From Chaetoderma sp. LZ-2023a (taxonomy: Eukaryota > Mollusca > Caudofoveata > Chaetodermatida > Chaetodermatidae): a DNA stretch of 64,000 nt. Below the pieces are notes generated by a model that saw only the letters and a list, made by a program, of their open reading frames with translations, searched no databases and was not told the DNA's origin. The stretch lies in assembly GCA_034401795.1 (NCBI GenBank), contig CM067371.1, forward strand, positions 77,351,333 to 77,415,332, written 5' to 3'. Within the stretch, counting starts at the first letter, position 1, and every line of letters begins with the position of its first letter. A program made the position numbers and the translations under genes. This document shows positions 10,456 to 21,699 of the stretch, piece after piece.

Positions 10456-10457
<2 letters not shown>
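9840..10457. other. No gene seen
   Basis: Mixed-composition sequence with a short poly-C run near 10,105. I find no open frame, exon or repeat that I can support. Confidence 0.4.
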
Positions 10458-10504
<47 letters not shown>

Positions 10505-10522
10505 GCTGCTGCTGCTGCTGCT
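10458..10522. repeat. GTT microsatellite grading into GCT
   Basis: About 16 GTT triplets followed by six GCT triplets, another example of a triplet array that changes unit in place. Confidence 0.95.
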
Positions 10523-10782
10523 GGTAATGGGTATGCTGATGGTCTATGAATGTCATAATGAAGATTTGTTCAACGTACATGACTCAATGTAGTCTGATCA
10601 AGTCAAGAAATTTAATATCACATGTTTTAAAGCGATAAACAGACACAATTTGTGAGCAGAAATGTATAGAAAAAGATAGTCGGCGCAATGGGGGCGCGTT
10701 AGTATTTAGTCAGCATAGTCATAGCAAAACCACTGCGTGCGCTTAACCATTTCACTTTTTCAAGGAAACCGTACAGGAAAAC

Positions 10783-10873
10783 TATTGAACATTTTGAAAT
10801 TAATATGACTGAAAGCTATTGCTGCCTTAAGCAGCGACAGCAACCAGTCAAATTCATCTCAAAATATTCAACA
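10783..10873. repeat. Solitary MITE-type hairpin (copy D)
   Basis: TATTGAACATTTTGAAATTA and the facing CAAATTCATCTCAAAATATT are the two arms of the family's central palindrome, meeting at GCTGCCTTAAGCAGC. No MITE arms flank it. About a dozen mismatches between arms show that it is older than the hairpins inside copies E or J. Confidence 0.75.
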
Positions 10874-10996
10874 AATTAAGGTTTGTGTCATAAAGAATAT
10901 ACCTTTTCAGGGATTTGTATTTGAAAGGGTTATGATCACAGCACCAACGTTAACATATATGTTTAGGCTACTAACCACAAACGCATGTTATATGAC

Positions 10997-11390
10997 CAAT
11001 GGACCGTTCCACTTTTTGCTAAGCAACGCCCACCTCTAGCTAATCTCCAGCCACACCTCGCTCGTATTGGGATCGATCGATCCCTGACTATCAATTTCCA
11101 GAAAACTATACAGATAAGCTGTTAAATATCTTGAAACTAATTTGACTGGGTGCTGTTGCTGCCTATGGCAGCAACAGCGCCCAGTCAAATTAGTTTCGAA
11201 ATATTCAGCAGAATATTTATTAAATAGCAAAGACATACGATTCGTACAACAACGCATAGTCCGTCTTCAAATATGCGTTCGTGATGTACTTATCTACGTC
11301 ATTCCTGACGTAATAATGACATCATTGATTATGATGTCATTCTATACGTCACGTAGTTAATTATGACGTCATATGATGGATGGATAAAGT
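10997..11390 (+). mobile_element. CRE-rich palindromic MITE, copy E
   Basis: Starts CAATGGACCGTTCC, has a near-perfect central hairpin (about 11,120-11,210) and a right arm of the AACGCATAGTCCGTC type with multiple CRE-like sites (TGACGTAATAATGACATCA, TTATGACGTCA). The extreme right end is degraded (GGATAAAGTGG instead of CTGGAAAGGTGAATT). Confidence 0.8.
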
Positions 11391-12488
11391 GGATAGATTT
11401 ATTCTTGTGAAAAACAATCAGTGTGTGAACATCGCTCTCGGAAAACTGAGAAAAGTAGCCTTTTTATCACGTATTACGATCAAATATGCGAGTAATTGAA
11501 CATAATCATGTCCATACAATCACAGTCTAGCTTAAAACAGTGTTTTATTTGAGTGAAAGAGTTTATTAAGTAGAGGTGGCTGGGCCACTTCGAAGACAAG
11601 TTTTGATTAAATAGGAACTGGGAATGTAACGTCATTAGAACACAATCGTGTCATTATTAAGACAGCAGCAATGCACCATGGTCTATTTGCTACAGACTAC
11701 AGCGCGCTACAGAATTGCAATGTGCATAGGGACTATTATGTAAGCATTCGCCATAACGCTCTCAATGCACCCACGCCCACTTCATATTAAATATGAGATA
11801 AAAATGGCTAGTGTTCCGGGTTTATACATGGTAAAGACAAGCACCAGCCTTGAAAAACAATTTCTGAATTGAAGTAGGTTAAGCATGTGCACGGGCCGCT
11901 ATGGGCAGGGCAGTGTCTGTAACACAGCCACTCACCAGGTGAGAGACGCACCATAACAGTACATCGTCTATGGATGCGCCGAAGGGTTATGGGTCTGGCA
12001 TTGCAAAACAATCCTTATTTTCAATTACAACACCAGATTTACTCGTTTAGAAAACAAGACAGTGGAATTTTGATTTAGAAAATTATTGTTGCCTGTGTTT
12101 ACCAGTTATCACAGACAAAATTTTTGATCAGGTCTAGATTTACTTCTATGGATTAAGTTAGGACTATGCTCCTGTATTTGTAGCTCGCGGGGTGGGGGTG
12201 GGGGGGGGTACGTGCTGAGCCGTTCTACTGCTTTGCTCCGTTATACCACATGTACAGGATGCACGGGAGGGCTGGTTAGCTACGGTTCTCGGGGTCACGG
12301 ATCCCGTATCACAAATCTCCGAAAAGTACAAAGACCGACTTCTAGAGCCGGTGGAACGATAACGTTCCAGTGGGGCCGTGCGACCATTGCCGCCGAGATT
12401 GAACCTCACCGTCCCATCTCAACTACTAGTATCACCGGTATGACGGTCCATGACTCAATTTAGGAGTCTAGACATGATAATTAAGATT
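11391..12488. other. No gene seen; GC-richer patch at 12,180-12,430
   Basis: About 1.1 kb without a supportable gene. A poly-G run near 12,190-12,210 is followed by 220 bases of unusually GC-rich DNA with short inverted motifs such as AACGATAACGTT. Frames over it are arginine/serine/threonine-rich and not convincing. Confidence 0.4.
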
Positions 12489-12602
12489 ATGTACTGTATA
12501 TTTTCTCTCTCGTGCTAACAAACGAGTCCACTTGTTTCTATAATTAATTATAGAAACAAGTGTACTCGTTTGTTAGCACGAGAGAGAAAATATACAGTAC
12601 AT
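12489..12602. repeat. 114-bp near-perfect palindrome (57-bp arms)
   Basis: The sequence from ATGTACTGTATATTTTCTC to its exact reverse complement GAGAAAATATACAGTACAT closes at TAATTAATTA with no spacer. Only one arm position mismatches (GAGTCCAC against GTGTACTC). TA dinucleotides near both ends and CTGTATA-type termini would suit a Tc1/mariner-like foldback MITE, but this is inference. The near identity of the arms implies recent formation or gene conversion. As RNA it would form a 57-bp hairpin. Confidence 0.9.
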
Positions 12603-13400
12603 AGAACTAAGTTGGTGTCTTGTTAACGTGGATTCGTCAGAGGTACCTCACCGATTCGTATATATCCGTGAGGTAACCCTGCAAGGGAGCGTCCTAACGA
12701 GGCCACTTATGCAGTTTAATATAAACCATTATACCCCTGAAAGTGCCTCGCTCGGGCCTCCGTCACAGGAAAATGCCTTCAATGCCGAAGCGGAGGAAGA
12801 GAGCTGGCAAAAAGGGCCACTCTCTTGTTCAAACATATGCTAAGTGTAGTGTGAGTCAACCTAGTGAAATTATAATTAATGTGATGCACGCTGTATTACG
12901 TGAAGATGGGGGGTGGATGATTTCCATAGAATTCAACACCATCATCTTATGTAAGTCCAAGATACTGTATTGGTAGTTGCCGCTTTTATTTATGCGGTCC
13001 TTCTGCTAAATCTTAAACTACCGGTTAGGTGTTGGATTTATTTCCTAGCCGTGGCTGCAAGTGGCAGGAATTTCTACCAATCTTTTGACACATGAGCCTA
13101 ACTGTCGAAGATGCTCGGTTTCCCAAAGGTCACCTCCCGGAGTATTTTCCTCAGAAAGGCAGCGAGCAGACATGTTACAGAGTGACAGCTTCAGAATCAT
13201 ATAACGATCCGGTTACATATCACACCGCAAACATATATAACATTACTAGGACAAGTCAATATTACACAAGCAATTTGAAAAGCGCATAAAAGTTTTATGG
13301 CGGGGAGTGAGAAGCAGATATCCATCTCCAGTGACCTTCCCGTGAGTTAGATGGAGCTCCGCATCCTATCCATCACCAGGTGTGTCGGGGTGGACCATTT
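12603..13400. other. No gene seen
   Basis: Several frames of 60-75 codons exist, but none has motif support or a plausible splice context. Part may belong to the leader or LTR of the Gypsy-like remnant to the right. Confidence 0.35.
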
Positions 13401-13779
13401 TAAGATCCGGCTCCAGGAAACTATCGTTTGCCTGTCGTAGGGTTAAGTTTCATGATTCCCAGAGATGCACTGCTGGCCAGTTAAAATAAATATCTTTTCG
13501 CAGTGCTTCCTACTTTGGCGGAGTTATCTATACTAACTGGTATCCGAAGATACAGAATAGGTATATGCGAAATCGACACTAGTTTTCACCCCTTGGAAAC
13601 CCCAATGGTTTCTCAAGTCGGATCATGAAAACGTGGCGATGGGAGTTCCAGACAATTAATAAGCCTTGCGGCTGAATGAGCGTAGAAAGAGACAATCACT
13701 CAATATAATAAGAGGCCCTAAGGTAACTGGCCAATTTTACGCAATCTAGCCGGTGTGTTTGATTGCGGGCCAGAGACTA

Positions 13780-14050
13780 AGAACTGAAATCCGAGAGGCA
13801 CTGCTACGGCTAATAGGGAGCCACAGTCAGTAAGCAGTTGCTCACGTCTAGCACTGCTCTGGCCACACAACCTCTCACTTGTTCTCTCTCGCCGAAGTGT
13901 GATCTCAATTCTTGATTTTTCGCTCCTTTTATACTACTCGTGACGTCATAGGCAGGACGCCCAGCCAATCAGCGGACGATATGTAGCCAATCGGCGTGCA
14001 GATAGCAAGGGTGAGGACGCTATCACGTGATAGACATCTTCCCCATTCAT
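13780..14050 (-). promoter_or_regulatory. LTR promoter block with E-box, CRE and TATA
   Basis: Read on the minus strand: TATCACGTGATAGCG (E-box CACGTG), two inverted CCAAT-type boxes (GATTGGCT), TGACGTCA at 13,941-13,948 and TATAAAAG at about 13,927-13,933, then the presumed transcribed region. The same order and spacing recur at 46,795-46,990. CRE and TATA are about 7 bases apart edge to edge in both copies. Confidence 0.65.
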
Positions 14051-14113
14051 TTAGTACATAAACTTGTTTACGGCGTCCCAGTAATATTTTGAAAATAATT
14101 TCAGTGAGCTAAA

Positions 14114-14317
14114 TTAAGATAACTCGGCCATTTCTGGTCCGATTTTAAAAGGATAAATAGTTTTGGAATCCTCGTCTGATTCCGGTCCTGAGAGACGCCA
14201 AGAACGATGAGAAGAGTTAAATTTAAAGGGATTACCTGCACCAACCCGGTACACTTTAGTATGCATTCTCTCCCAACGCTGACACGTGTTGTCAGGGAAG
14301 CTCTGACGTACGCGCAT
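14114..14317 (-). pseudogene. Retroelement polyprotein C-terminal tail (fossil)
   Basis: A 67-codon open stretch includes MHTKVYRVGAGNPFKFNSSH and ends GPEMAELS. Its right counterpart at about 46,500-46,730 is the tail of a fossil whose RT is clearly Ty3/Gypsy, so I assign this by homology inside the window. It is a remnant only and carries no catalytic domain. Confidence 0.5.
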
Positions 14318-14599
14318 GCGTGCTATGCGATCTCACGGACTTAGATTTTACAGTAACCTTTCTCATATGGCTTTATACACACGTACTATCCCACTCAGGG
14401 GGGCGTGCTTGCAACATACCCGGAACGGTCGTCCCGTACCCAGCTGAGCTGGGATGGTCTGTATCCATCCGACCGATCCGCTCTACACATTAGCAGTATA
14501 TGTATGATTACTGTATTCTGCAGCTATAGCAGTAGAAACATCATACAGCTGCAATCAGTCCTTCTTCGCTTTTGCCCACTGTGTCTTGTCCTCAACCAA

Positions 14600-15560
14600 A
14601 AGTCATTCTTGACTTGAGTGTACCGAGTCCTGCTTTCTTCAGGTCACCTGGTAGCATGCTTACCAGATTTATGCAATGACGTCCTCTCCTGGCTTTGTAT
14701 TTGTTGGCTCCGAGTAGGGTGAATTCCAAGGATCTCTGTGCTGGTGTCTCTTCTGGCATCCTTAGCACATGGCCAAACTTGGCCCATTTTGCTGGGGTAC
14801 TTTTACAGACAGCTGCGACGTATTACACATTTTGTATAGTGCATCATTGGGTATTATGCTGTCTGGCCATCAGTGTCCAGTGATGGTGCGTAGGTGGTTG
14901 CAGTGGCAGGCATCGAGTTTGTCTATAGCTGCCTTTGGAGCTGCCCAGCTGTTACAGCTATACAGCATCAAGGATGCGAAGATTGCATTGTATAGACATA
15001 GCCTTTTAATCAAGGGCATCGTTGAACTACGTATCCATAGCTTCCAGAAGGGCTGGAAAGCTATGTTCCCCATGACGCAGCGTGCAGTTGTGTCCGCTGT
15101 GCTGCAAAGTAGTGAGCCCAGTATATTACCTTTCCTCCATGGTTCGCTACCACGAAGTGGATTGGCATTTTCTTTAGTAGTAGATAGATATATATATATA
15201 TGAACTCTGTTTTGGATTCTCAATTTTTAGTTTGCTTGCAGCTATTGGGAGAAGTTCGTCGAGGGGTTTCTTTTCCTCGTCTATGAAGTCCATATCATCG
15301 GCATATTCCATCTCTAGCGACATACCCAGTACTGACACTGGGGGTTTGGTCTTGTGGAACTTTCCCACATGGATTTCAATGCAGCAGCAAGGTAACGGGT
15401 GAAAAGCACTGGAGATAGACCATCTCCCTGTGGGAGCCGATTGATGTCTCAAACTCTACAGACTTCAGTGACTTGACTCATACTCTCAGCTTGGTGTCTG
15501 CAAACAGTCTCACTAGTCGTAGGTCATCTTCGTTACAGCTGTGTTTGTGTTGTGGTGTCG
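14600..15560 (-). pseudogene. LINE reverse transcriptase fragment with YADD box
   Basis: Minus-strand frames give, in order, ADTKLRV, IGSHREMVYLQ (degenerate GSPQGDGLSP box), then MEYADDMDFIDEEKKPLDEL, which is the RT catalytic YADD strand. Beyond it come SLLCSTADTTARCVMGNIAF, SLMLYSCNSWAAPKAAIDKL and CHCNHLRTITGH, the post-RT thumb region of non-LTR elements. At least two frame changes separate the pieces, so the copy is dead. The element differs from the LINEs at 5, 8, 44 and 50 kb. A short TA run near 15,190 interrupts it. Confidence 0.7.
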
Positions 15561-15569
15561 AAATCTCCT

Positions 15570-16020
15570 AATTGTCATATCATTGATGTCATTTCATCAT
15601 CTCTTCACCATAGAATTTACATCCCTGTTAGAAACTGGTACCGCAGTAAGCGTTCACGAAAACTATCTACACATCGATAATTTAGAAGTAATTGAAATTT
15701 ATTCGGAGCATTAAAAATTTTTTTAATGCATATATTATTTCATTGAATATTTTCTAATTACTAAATAGAAGTCATTATTGGCATAAGCTTTGCATTCATA
15801 TGCAATCAGCGAAACTGTTCATAGGCTACCTTGTTAGAAACCGGTATGCGGATCATATAACTTGTAGAATTCATGAATCCGACTTTAATTTTCCAGATGA
15901 CGACACTTTAAATGGTGGCTCAGGTCTAGCTCTTCTCTGGATATTACTCCAGTTCTGGAGCAACATTCGCGTCCGAATTTGAGATTTTGTGATTCGAATT
16001 ATTTAAGTTAATAATTAACT
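15570..16020. other. No gene seen
   Basis: AT-rich, no open frame of note. A repeated phrase (GTTAGAAACTGGTA near 15,628 and GTTAGAAACCGGTA near 15,832) is a small diverged direct repeat about 200 bases apart. Confidence 0.4.
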
Positions 16021-16023
16021 TTC

Positions 16024-16491
16024 CAGGAACTCTATTCTATATTTTGGAACAATTTTGACTGGGTCTGTTGCTGCGTATGGTGCAATAGCTCCCAGTTAAA
16101 TTGAAGAATCCAGTTTCTCAGTCAATCATATGATGTCACATTCAACTACGTCATATGTAGGCTGACGTCATAATCAACTATGTCATGAATGACGCGATAT
16201 AGTCCATCACAACCGCTTAATAGTTCGACAAGTTTGTGCGAATTGTATGTCTTTACAATTTAATAAACATTATGTTGAATATTTTGAACCTAACTTGACT
16301 GGGTGCTGTTGCTGCCATAGACAGCAACATCACCCAGTCAAAGTAGTTTCAAAATATTCAACAGCTTACCTGTGTTTTCCGGACATTGAGATTCATGGAG
16401 TGCATCGATCGATTGATCCCAACACGGGCAATGCGTGGTTGGAGCTTAGCTAGAGATGGGCGGGGCATAGCAAAAATTGAATTCCTCAATT
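16024..16491 (-). mobile_element. CRE-rich palindromic MITE, copy F, next to an older hairpin
   Basis: From about 16,113 to 16,491 there is a reverse-oriented MITE of the copy C type, with a full hairpin at about 16,270-16,362 and several GACGTCA or TGATGTCA sites. Immediately left (16,024-16,110) lies a much more diverged hairpin of the same kind (TTTGACTGGGTCTGTTGCTG and a weak facing arm). So two family members of different ages lie side by side, possibly one inserted next to the other. The right end is eroded to ATTGAATTCCTCAATT. Confidence 0.75.
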
Positions 16492-16639
16492 AGCTTCAAA
16501 ATATTCAACAAAATTTTCCCTACAATATCTACATAATAAAGTTTCAGTTCTGGAATGGTCAAACGGTTAGCGTTTGAATCATAAAGGGTTTCCAGATAAT
16601 CCACTTGAAATAACATATAGAAGGCGCTGAGAGTGCGGT

Positions 16640-17110
16640 AAGCGAACCCCTGAAGGGGCTATTATTCATAGTCCTCTATCATTTCCTTCCTATATGTTAT
16701 GTGTAGTTGAGTAATTAGGTCATCAAAGGTCAAAAGGCCAACGATTTTGACCACTGCTTAAAATCTGGGAACTATACAGCGCTGTGACTGACAAAGTGGT
16801 AATAAACGAATAATTTAATGTTAACCTGTTGAAAAGAGAGTATTAGTCACACTTTGAGAAATCTAAAGGGCCAAGTTAAATGTATTTTATGGACTATTGT
16901 TTCTGTTACAACTGCCAGCCTGTTCGGTTTTTTAAAATAGCGGAAAGAATTAAATGAGCATAACATCACATCTACAAAATCAAGAGCAATGACTGAACAC
17001 TGAAAATGCCCCATCAAGTGGCCTCTATACTTTCCCTATATGTTATATACACATCATTTGAATATTTAGGTCATCAGAGGTCAAAAGGTCAACAATTTTG
17101 CTGACTGCAA
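16640..17110. repeat. Dispersed repeat, two plus-sense pieces
   Basis: TTAGGTCATCAAAGGTCAAAAGGCCAACGATTTTG (about 16,715-16,750) recurs as TTAGGTCATCAGAGGTCAAAAGGTCAACAATTTTG (about 17,067-17,102), each preceded by CTATATGTTAT. The reverse complements occur near 18,000, 18,380 and 22,540. This is one interspersed family with five pieces in 6 kb. It holds AGGTCA half-sites. Confidence 0.6.
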
Positions 17111-17815
17111 AACCTTGAGAAGTGAATAATAGGCACCATCTGCCAAATCCAAAGGGCAAATGTTCATTTATACACAGCATGCCGGGAAGCACACCGCCCT
17201 CACACCAGGTCAGTTCCAATCTCTGTTTACCTATCATCGTCCAGTCAGTATTCAAAGTGGGTGGGTGGGGTGGTGGGGGTGGTGGGTGGAGGGTGTGTCT
17301 GCTTTTTATACCAATTTTCTACCTGCTATCTAGCGAAGTTGGTTGAGCATATCTGCTTTTGGGATATGGTTTCTCTTACAAATATCTACCTGATAGTTTG
17401 CGAAGGCTAACTCTTGGTGCAAGTAGAGTTGATAAATCCACATTCTTCTTGCGGTTGGGCTTTGCTCTGCATCACCTTACTTTGCCATTGTCATGGACAA
17501 GCGACGTGCATCACTGTTTGTTATCTGACTCGTCTTGTATCTTGAGCTGGTGAAATCGTGTAGTTGAAGAAAGAGATACTCTAAGGCATCGCATGACTTA
17601 CCAACAGGTTGAAAAGATTGCTGACAGTAATCAGACATCCAGTAACTGTATATGCCATTCTTCATGTCCAAAAGTCCACACAACACAGATGCCTACCCTA
17701 TTAACTGGTTTGCGGAGATTACAAATAAATATAGTTTTAGTGCTCATATAACACTACTTTATTTAGGCGCAATGTTACGCTCATTTATTGTTTCAATACC
17801 CCATATGTAATTGAA
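17111..17815. other. No gene seen
   Basis: A GGT/GGGT-rich run at 17,260-17,300 is the only notable feature. Short frames either side have no motif support. Confidence 0.4.
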
Positions 17816-17819
17816 TTTT

Positions 17820-18445
17820 CTCGTACTTTTAAAGATGGGCATTCTGTCAGTTGCCATAGTAACAATTCTATGAAATAAAAAACGTGACATATAGATTTTT
17901 CAACTGTGCAATGGTGCTTATCATTCAGCTTTTATGTCAACATCAACATATTAGTTTTTTTAGTTTTTTGTTCACGACAATGCAGTTGCCCGATTTTAAG
18001 TAATGGACAAGATTGGTGACCGTTTGACATCTGGTGGCCTAATTATTCAACTGATTAGTATGTAACAGCATATATGATATTGTAGAAACCATTACAATGT
18101 AAATTTTCTTTTCGCTTAGTCATTGTTCTAGGTTATGTAGATGTGATGTTGCGCTCATCCAGTACCACATAATTATATTTTCTTATTTAAAAAAAATGGC
18201 ATTCTGTCAGTTGTCATAGTAAAGCCATTTCGTAAAGTAAATGAATACTGACCTTTTATATGTGGCAGGTGCCGTCTAATATGCATATTACAAGATATTG
18301 GTATCAAACTATTCTTGTATTAGCGCTTTCTCAGTCACAACAATGCACACTTGCCAGATTTGATGCATTGGGCAAAATTGATGACCTTTCGACCACTTGT
18401 GACCAAATTATTCAACTGATTCGCATATAACATATAGTCCAAGAG
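17820..18445. repeat. Two units of a 250-bp dispersed repeat
   Basis: Unit 1 (about 17,825-18,075) and unit 2 (about 18,190-18,440) share GGCATTCTGTCAGTTGYCATAGTAA at the left and GACAATGCAGTTGCCCGATT-like plus CTAATTATTCAACTGATT at the right. A third unit lies at 22,375-22,620. They are about 370 bases apart here and diverged by roughly a quarter, so they are old. No coding capacity. Confidence 0.6.
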
Positions 18446-18904
18446 CCAGCAAACATTTAATCAACCCAAATACTGCAAAAGCTCTGTAGGTGGTTTCTAA
18501 TGTAGTTTGTGTTGTAGAATGCGAATCCGGATTTCTTGCTCGCATAAGGTGAGACTGAGACATGCGCTCACCAGCGACCTGTATTCGAAATCGGATAGCA
18601 GACTTTCGTAAATTATTTAGCTTTTCGTATTTGGTTTGGGTTTCAGCCAAATTGAATCCAAATTGCTTATAATTGAGGCATGTTTCACAAAATTACTTGG
18701 GGTTATAAATAAACATACCAAGTTAGGTATATTTAATGTAAAAATCCAGATTTTAGATCTTAAATCTGTGCAATTTTGTCTATTTTTATCAAATATTTCT
18801 AAAGTGGTTATATAGAGTATAAATAATTTAGCATTTCTTGCTGTTTTTCACGGGAAAAGTAATGCGGAACACACATAAGTTACATGTAAAATTTATCTTT
18901 ACCA

Positions 18905-21442
18905 CCAGCATGCCGAGAAGTTGTCTTCTCAGAATGTTGCTGCTCAATGTGGAGATAATTATGCAATTGTCAATTATGATTTGGCAGTTGCCAAAATAGC
19001 TATGCAAATTATAGATGCTGATTCGCCGAAGTTAAACTATGTGTTTGCCGGCCTAGGCGCCTTCCATATAGCAATGGCATACTTTGCATCAATGGACCTT
19101 TCCGGTTTTATCTATGCCCCGCCCATATCTAGCTAAGCCCCACCCACACCTCGCTCGTGTTGCGATCGATCGATCGATCTCTGAACACCATGACTATCAA
19201 TTTTGCAGCATGTTTAAATGTTTATCAAAGAATTACAAAGACATACAATTCATACAACGTGTCGAACCATTTGAGATTTGATGACGTCTATATGGAACCC
19301 TTTGTGACGTAATGATTGTGACGTCATCTTGCACGCGCTGAGTTGATTATGACGTCATACGAGGTCAGATGATGGATGGATACTCTTGAAAGGTGAATTG
19401 GGTACCTCATGAATGTATCTGGTGGCTCCCATATGTTAACTGAAGCTGGGTTCTTGGCATCTGGTTCATTGAATAGGTTATTTCCGGAAAACATTATAAA
19501 CGATGTAAACGGATTCATACCATATTGTTACGTCATTTGCGAGTTCTCCATTTTCGTCAATGTCTTCTGAAAACCCCCAAAAATATCTGTCTCAGATTCC
19601 CTAAAGAGTGAACTAGATAAACGCTGAATCACTTTCACAGATGATGCTTTAGATATTTATCAGCAACTTGAAAACAATAATGAGATTCAAAGTCTGATGA
19701 GTGTTTATGAGAGCTATTCAAAATGACCAAAATCTGAAATTCATGGTGCCACAAGACAGTACTGGATGCTCTATGTTCACAACGCTGAGCCCTTTATGAC
19801 ATTGAGCAAAGCCTGTGACCTGTGATCTTTTTTGTTACAGTTTGGATCAAATTAGTGATATATTCTGTGCCTGTTTTCGTCCAGGTTATTCAGGGAGGTC
19901 TGTCAGATACCTTTTGAACCTAGTTGATATTGATAGTTCTCACCCTGGACTCAAAACTTTCTTAGAACCCTCAGTATTAAGCGTACCAACAATTCCTTCT
20001 CACGAAATCCTGTCGATATGCCATTAGAAGAGACAATAAATGCTGACGCTGCTTCCAGGAGAACAGGTATAACAGCATTCAACCAGATCTTTGGAGTACA
20101 GATGCGCTGGATGAAAACGCAAATATCTAGGTGTGCTGTAGTTTCTACTCTTATGCAGATGACAAGATTAAACAATCCAACAGACCCCAAAGAAAAGCTG
20201 AAGACTTATCAAATACAGAAAAATAATAGAGACTTGAATAAGCTTATATTTACATTTAAGTCTACCATGAACCCAGTCCACGAAAGTGTTAGTGATGGTA
20301 ATCTATACTGTCTCTCATCTGGTTGTGCAGTTCTGGAAGATGTGGAAAAAGACATGTTCTCTGTTTCTGAACGAGGCAGAGCATGGAAGGAAGCGTTTAG
20401 CAATGGCTGCATCGTTGATGCTTCGAGATTTGAGCAAAGGATTCCAAAACTGATGGCGAAAAACTTTATATCCCTGGTAGCTTCAACAAAACTATGCAGT
20501 AAAGATAAGAAGATAAAGGAGCTGAAATGCACAAAAGATTTGTTCGGACATTTGCTTTATATTGCTACTGAAAATTATGTTGACCTGCAGAAAGTTCTCA
20601 GTTTCCCACTGATACCAGTACCCCTTGCACCATCTGACATTACCGGATCAATGAATAAATCGATAAACCAAAACTTATGGCTCACTTGGAGGAGAATACG
20701 CCAAGTTCCAGCAATGTCCCTACACTGTCTGATGTCGCAATCGTTGGTACAATGTTCATGATAAGATCTTTAGTTGATCCCCCTACTATATTTGGCGGTA
20801 TTACCAGCTCAATACTCAGTAATCTATGTAAGAAGACGAATTATTCAGTCAATTGTGTTGGCGACATCTATGACGGTACCCTAGGCTACATGCATATACG
20901 GGTTGTGATTACACAGCAGCGATAATAGTTGCAGCAAAGTCATTTACACATCCTTTTGGCGAGCTGAGGATCTCCATGACTGTTAATACCCCTGTTGTAG
21001 ACACACTGGAGTTGTAGATGTGTAGTCTGTATGGAAAGCCAAAAAGCAAATCTGTCGATGTTGTTAGGTATGGGTTATTTAAAAAAGGTGTGTACCAAAT
21101 GTGAATGTCAATCTGCTAAAGAACATTAAGTTTACAGTGTCAAGTTCTGTTCCACCTTGTTGCGCGACAGTTATACAGAAAGTTCAGAGAGCAACACGCT
21201 GGAAACACGCCGTTGATCTCGTTCCAATACCATTTCCTCCAGAGGAAAATGGATATCAGTTTGCGACAGACAGATTTGCGGTTCTTTGGAACGATTGCGA
21301 CCAAGTTCCCGAAAATGTGGCAGTACATATGGATGTAAATGTTGATGATGACGAAGAAGCAGACAATGATGATGACTTAGTTCGTACTTATGATGATGAT
21401 GATATTAGTGATGCGATTGTTTGTGATCAGGAAGATGGCTGA
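18905..21442 (+). pseudogene. Decayed copy of an uncharacterised multi-copy animal protein family
   Basis: Several plus-strand frames in order read YAIVNYDLAVAKIAMQIIDA, NYVFAGLGAFHIAMAYFAS, (MITE G), GYLMNVSGGSHMLTEAGFLA, YLLNLVDIDSSHPGLKTFLE, EETINADAASRRTGITAFNQ, SDGNLYCLSSGCAVLEDVEK, TKDLFGHLLYIATENYVDLQ and KVLSFPLIPVPLAPSDITGS. The C-terminal part has RWKHAVDLVPIPFPPEENGY and an acidic D/E tail. I recall this pattern, (V/L)xLGGFH early, NYxRWxVxYLL, a QTIEETVNKD-type motif, then LFxxLLxIA..RxLxLxxVLSxPLxPLPxAL, from a large unnamed family found in dozens of copies in aquatic animals. I know of no demonstrated function. The longest open piece is 247 codons (20,018-20,761); several frame changes and stops make this a pseudogene. 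Confidence 0.65.
19090..19400 (+). mobile_element. CRE-rich palindromic MITE, copy G, hairpin deleted
   Basis: Both ends are sharp (CAATGGACCTTTCC and TTGAAAGGTGAATTG), but the central hairpin and about 25 flanking bases are missing, leaving 311 bp. The right arm has TGACGTCA twice plus GATGACGTC and TGACGTAA. It interrupts the coding remnant described at 18,905-21,442: the protein pattern continues directly across it, which fixes the insertion boundaries better than for any other copy. Confidence 0.85.
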
Positions 21443-21699
21443 AATGGCATAACCATATCCTGGATCGACTAGATAACGTTGTAATATAAGTTTTATATAG
21501 CCAAGTATAATTCACCATAATGCGAAATTGTTGTCGGTAAAAATTAGTCATTTAATGGACTAAGTTGCTTTTGTGGTCACACGATGGCAGTTCTTAAAGA
21601 TGGGTGATCTTACAAACACACGATTTTAAGAACCACCATCCTGTGGCCCCCAAATGCAAGTGTCCGTTATAGACAGGTTTGACAATATATTAAAGCGAG

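Larger units (their letters stand above)
13400..14330 (-). mobile_element. Gypsy-type retroelement remnant: pol tail plus LTR (fossil)
   Basis: The minus strand carries the last part of a polyprotein (14,114-14,317), then a non-coding block whose sequence matches 46,740-47,040 on the plus strand. Those two places share ends of coding (RNGRVVLN against GPEMAELS by position), TATCACGTGAT, a CRE-TATA promoter and GTGTGGCCAG. Having coding end plus the same regulatory block twice is what a 3' LTR region gives. The body of the element is missing, so it is badly truncated; I estimate more than five breaks. The left limit is uncertain. Confidence 0.6.

Noticed and set aside
11036-11257. Recurrent 65-75-codon frames with CCCHRQQQHPVKLVSKYST-like peptides at many loci
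   Set aside because: They are the MITE hairpin read in a frame without stops. The same peptide appears at 9.5, 11.1, 16.2, 36.8, 42.1 and 60.0 kb because the DNA is repeated, not because a gene is.
12164-12463. GC-rich overlapping frames at 12.2-12.4 kb
   Set aside because: Arg/Ser/Thr-rich on both strands, no domain, no splice borders. Best explained by composition.
20018-20761. Intact 247-codon host gene
   Set aside because: The frame is open but covers only the middle of a longer family. Flanking parts lie in other frames with stops, so it is treated as part of a pseudogene.
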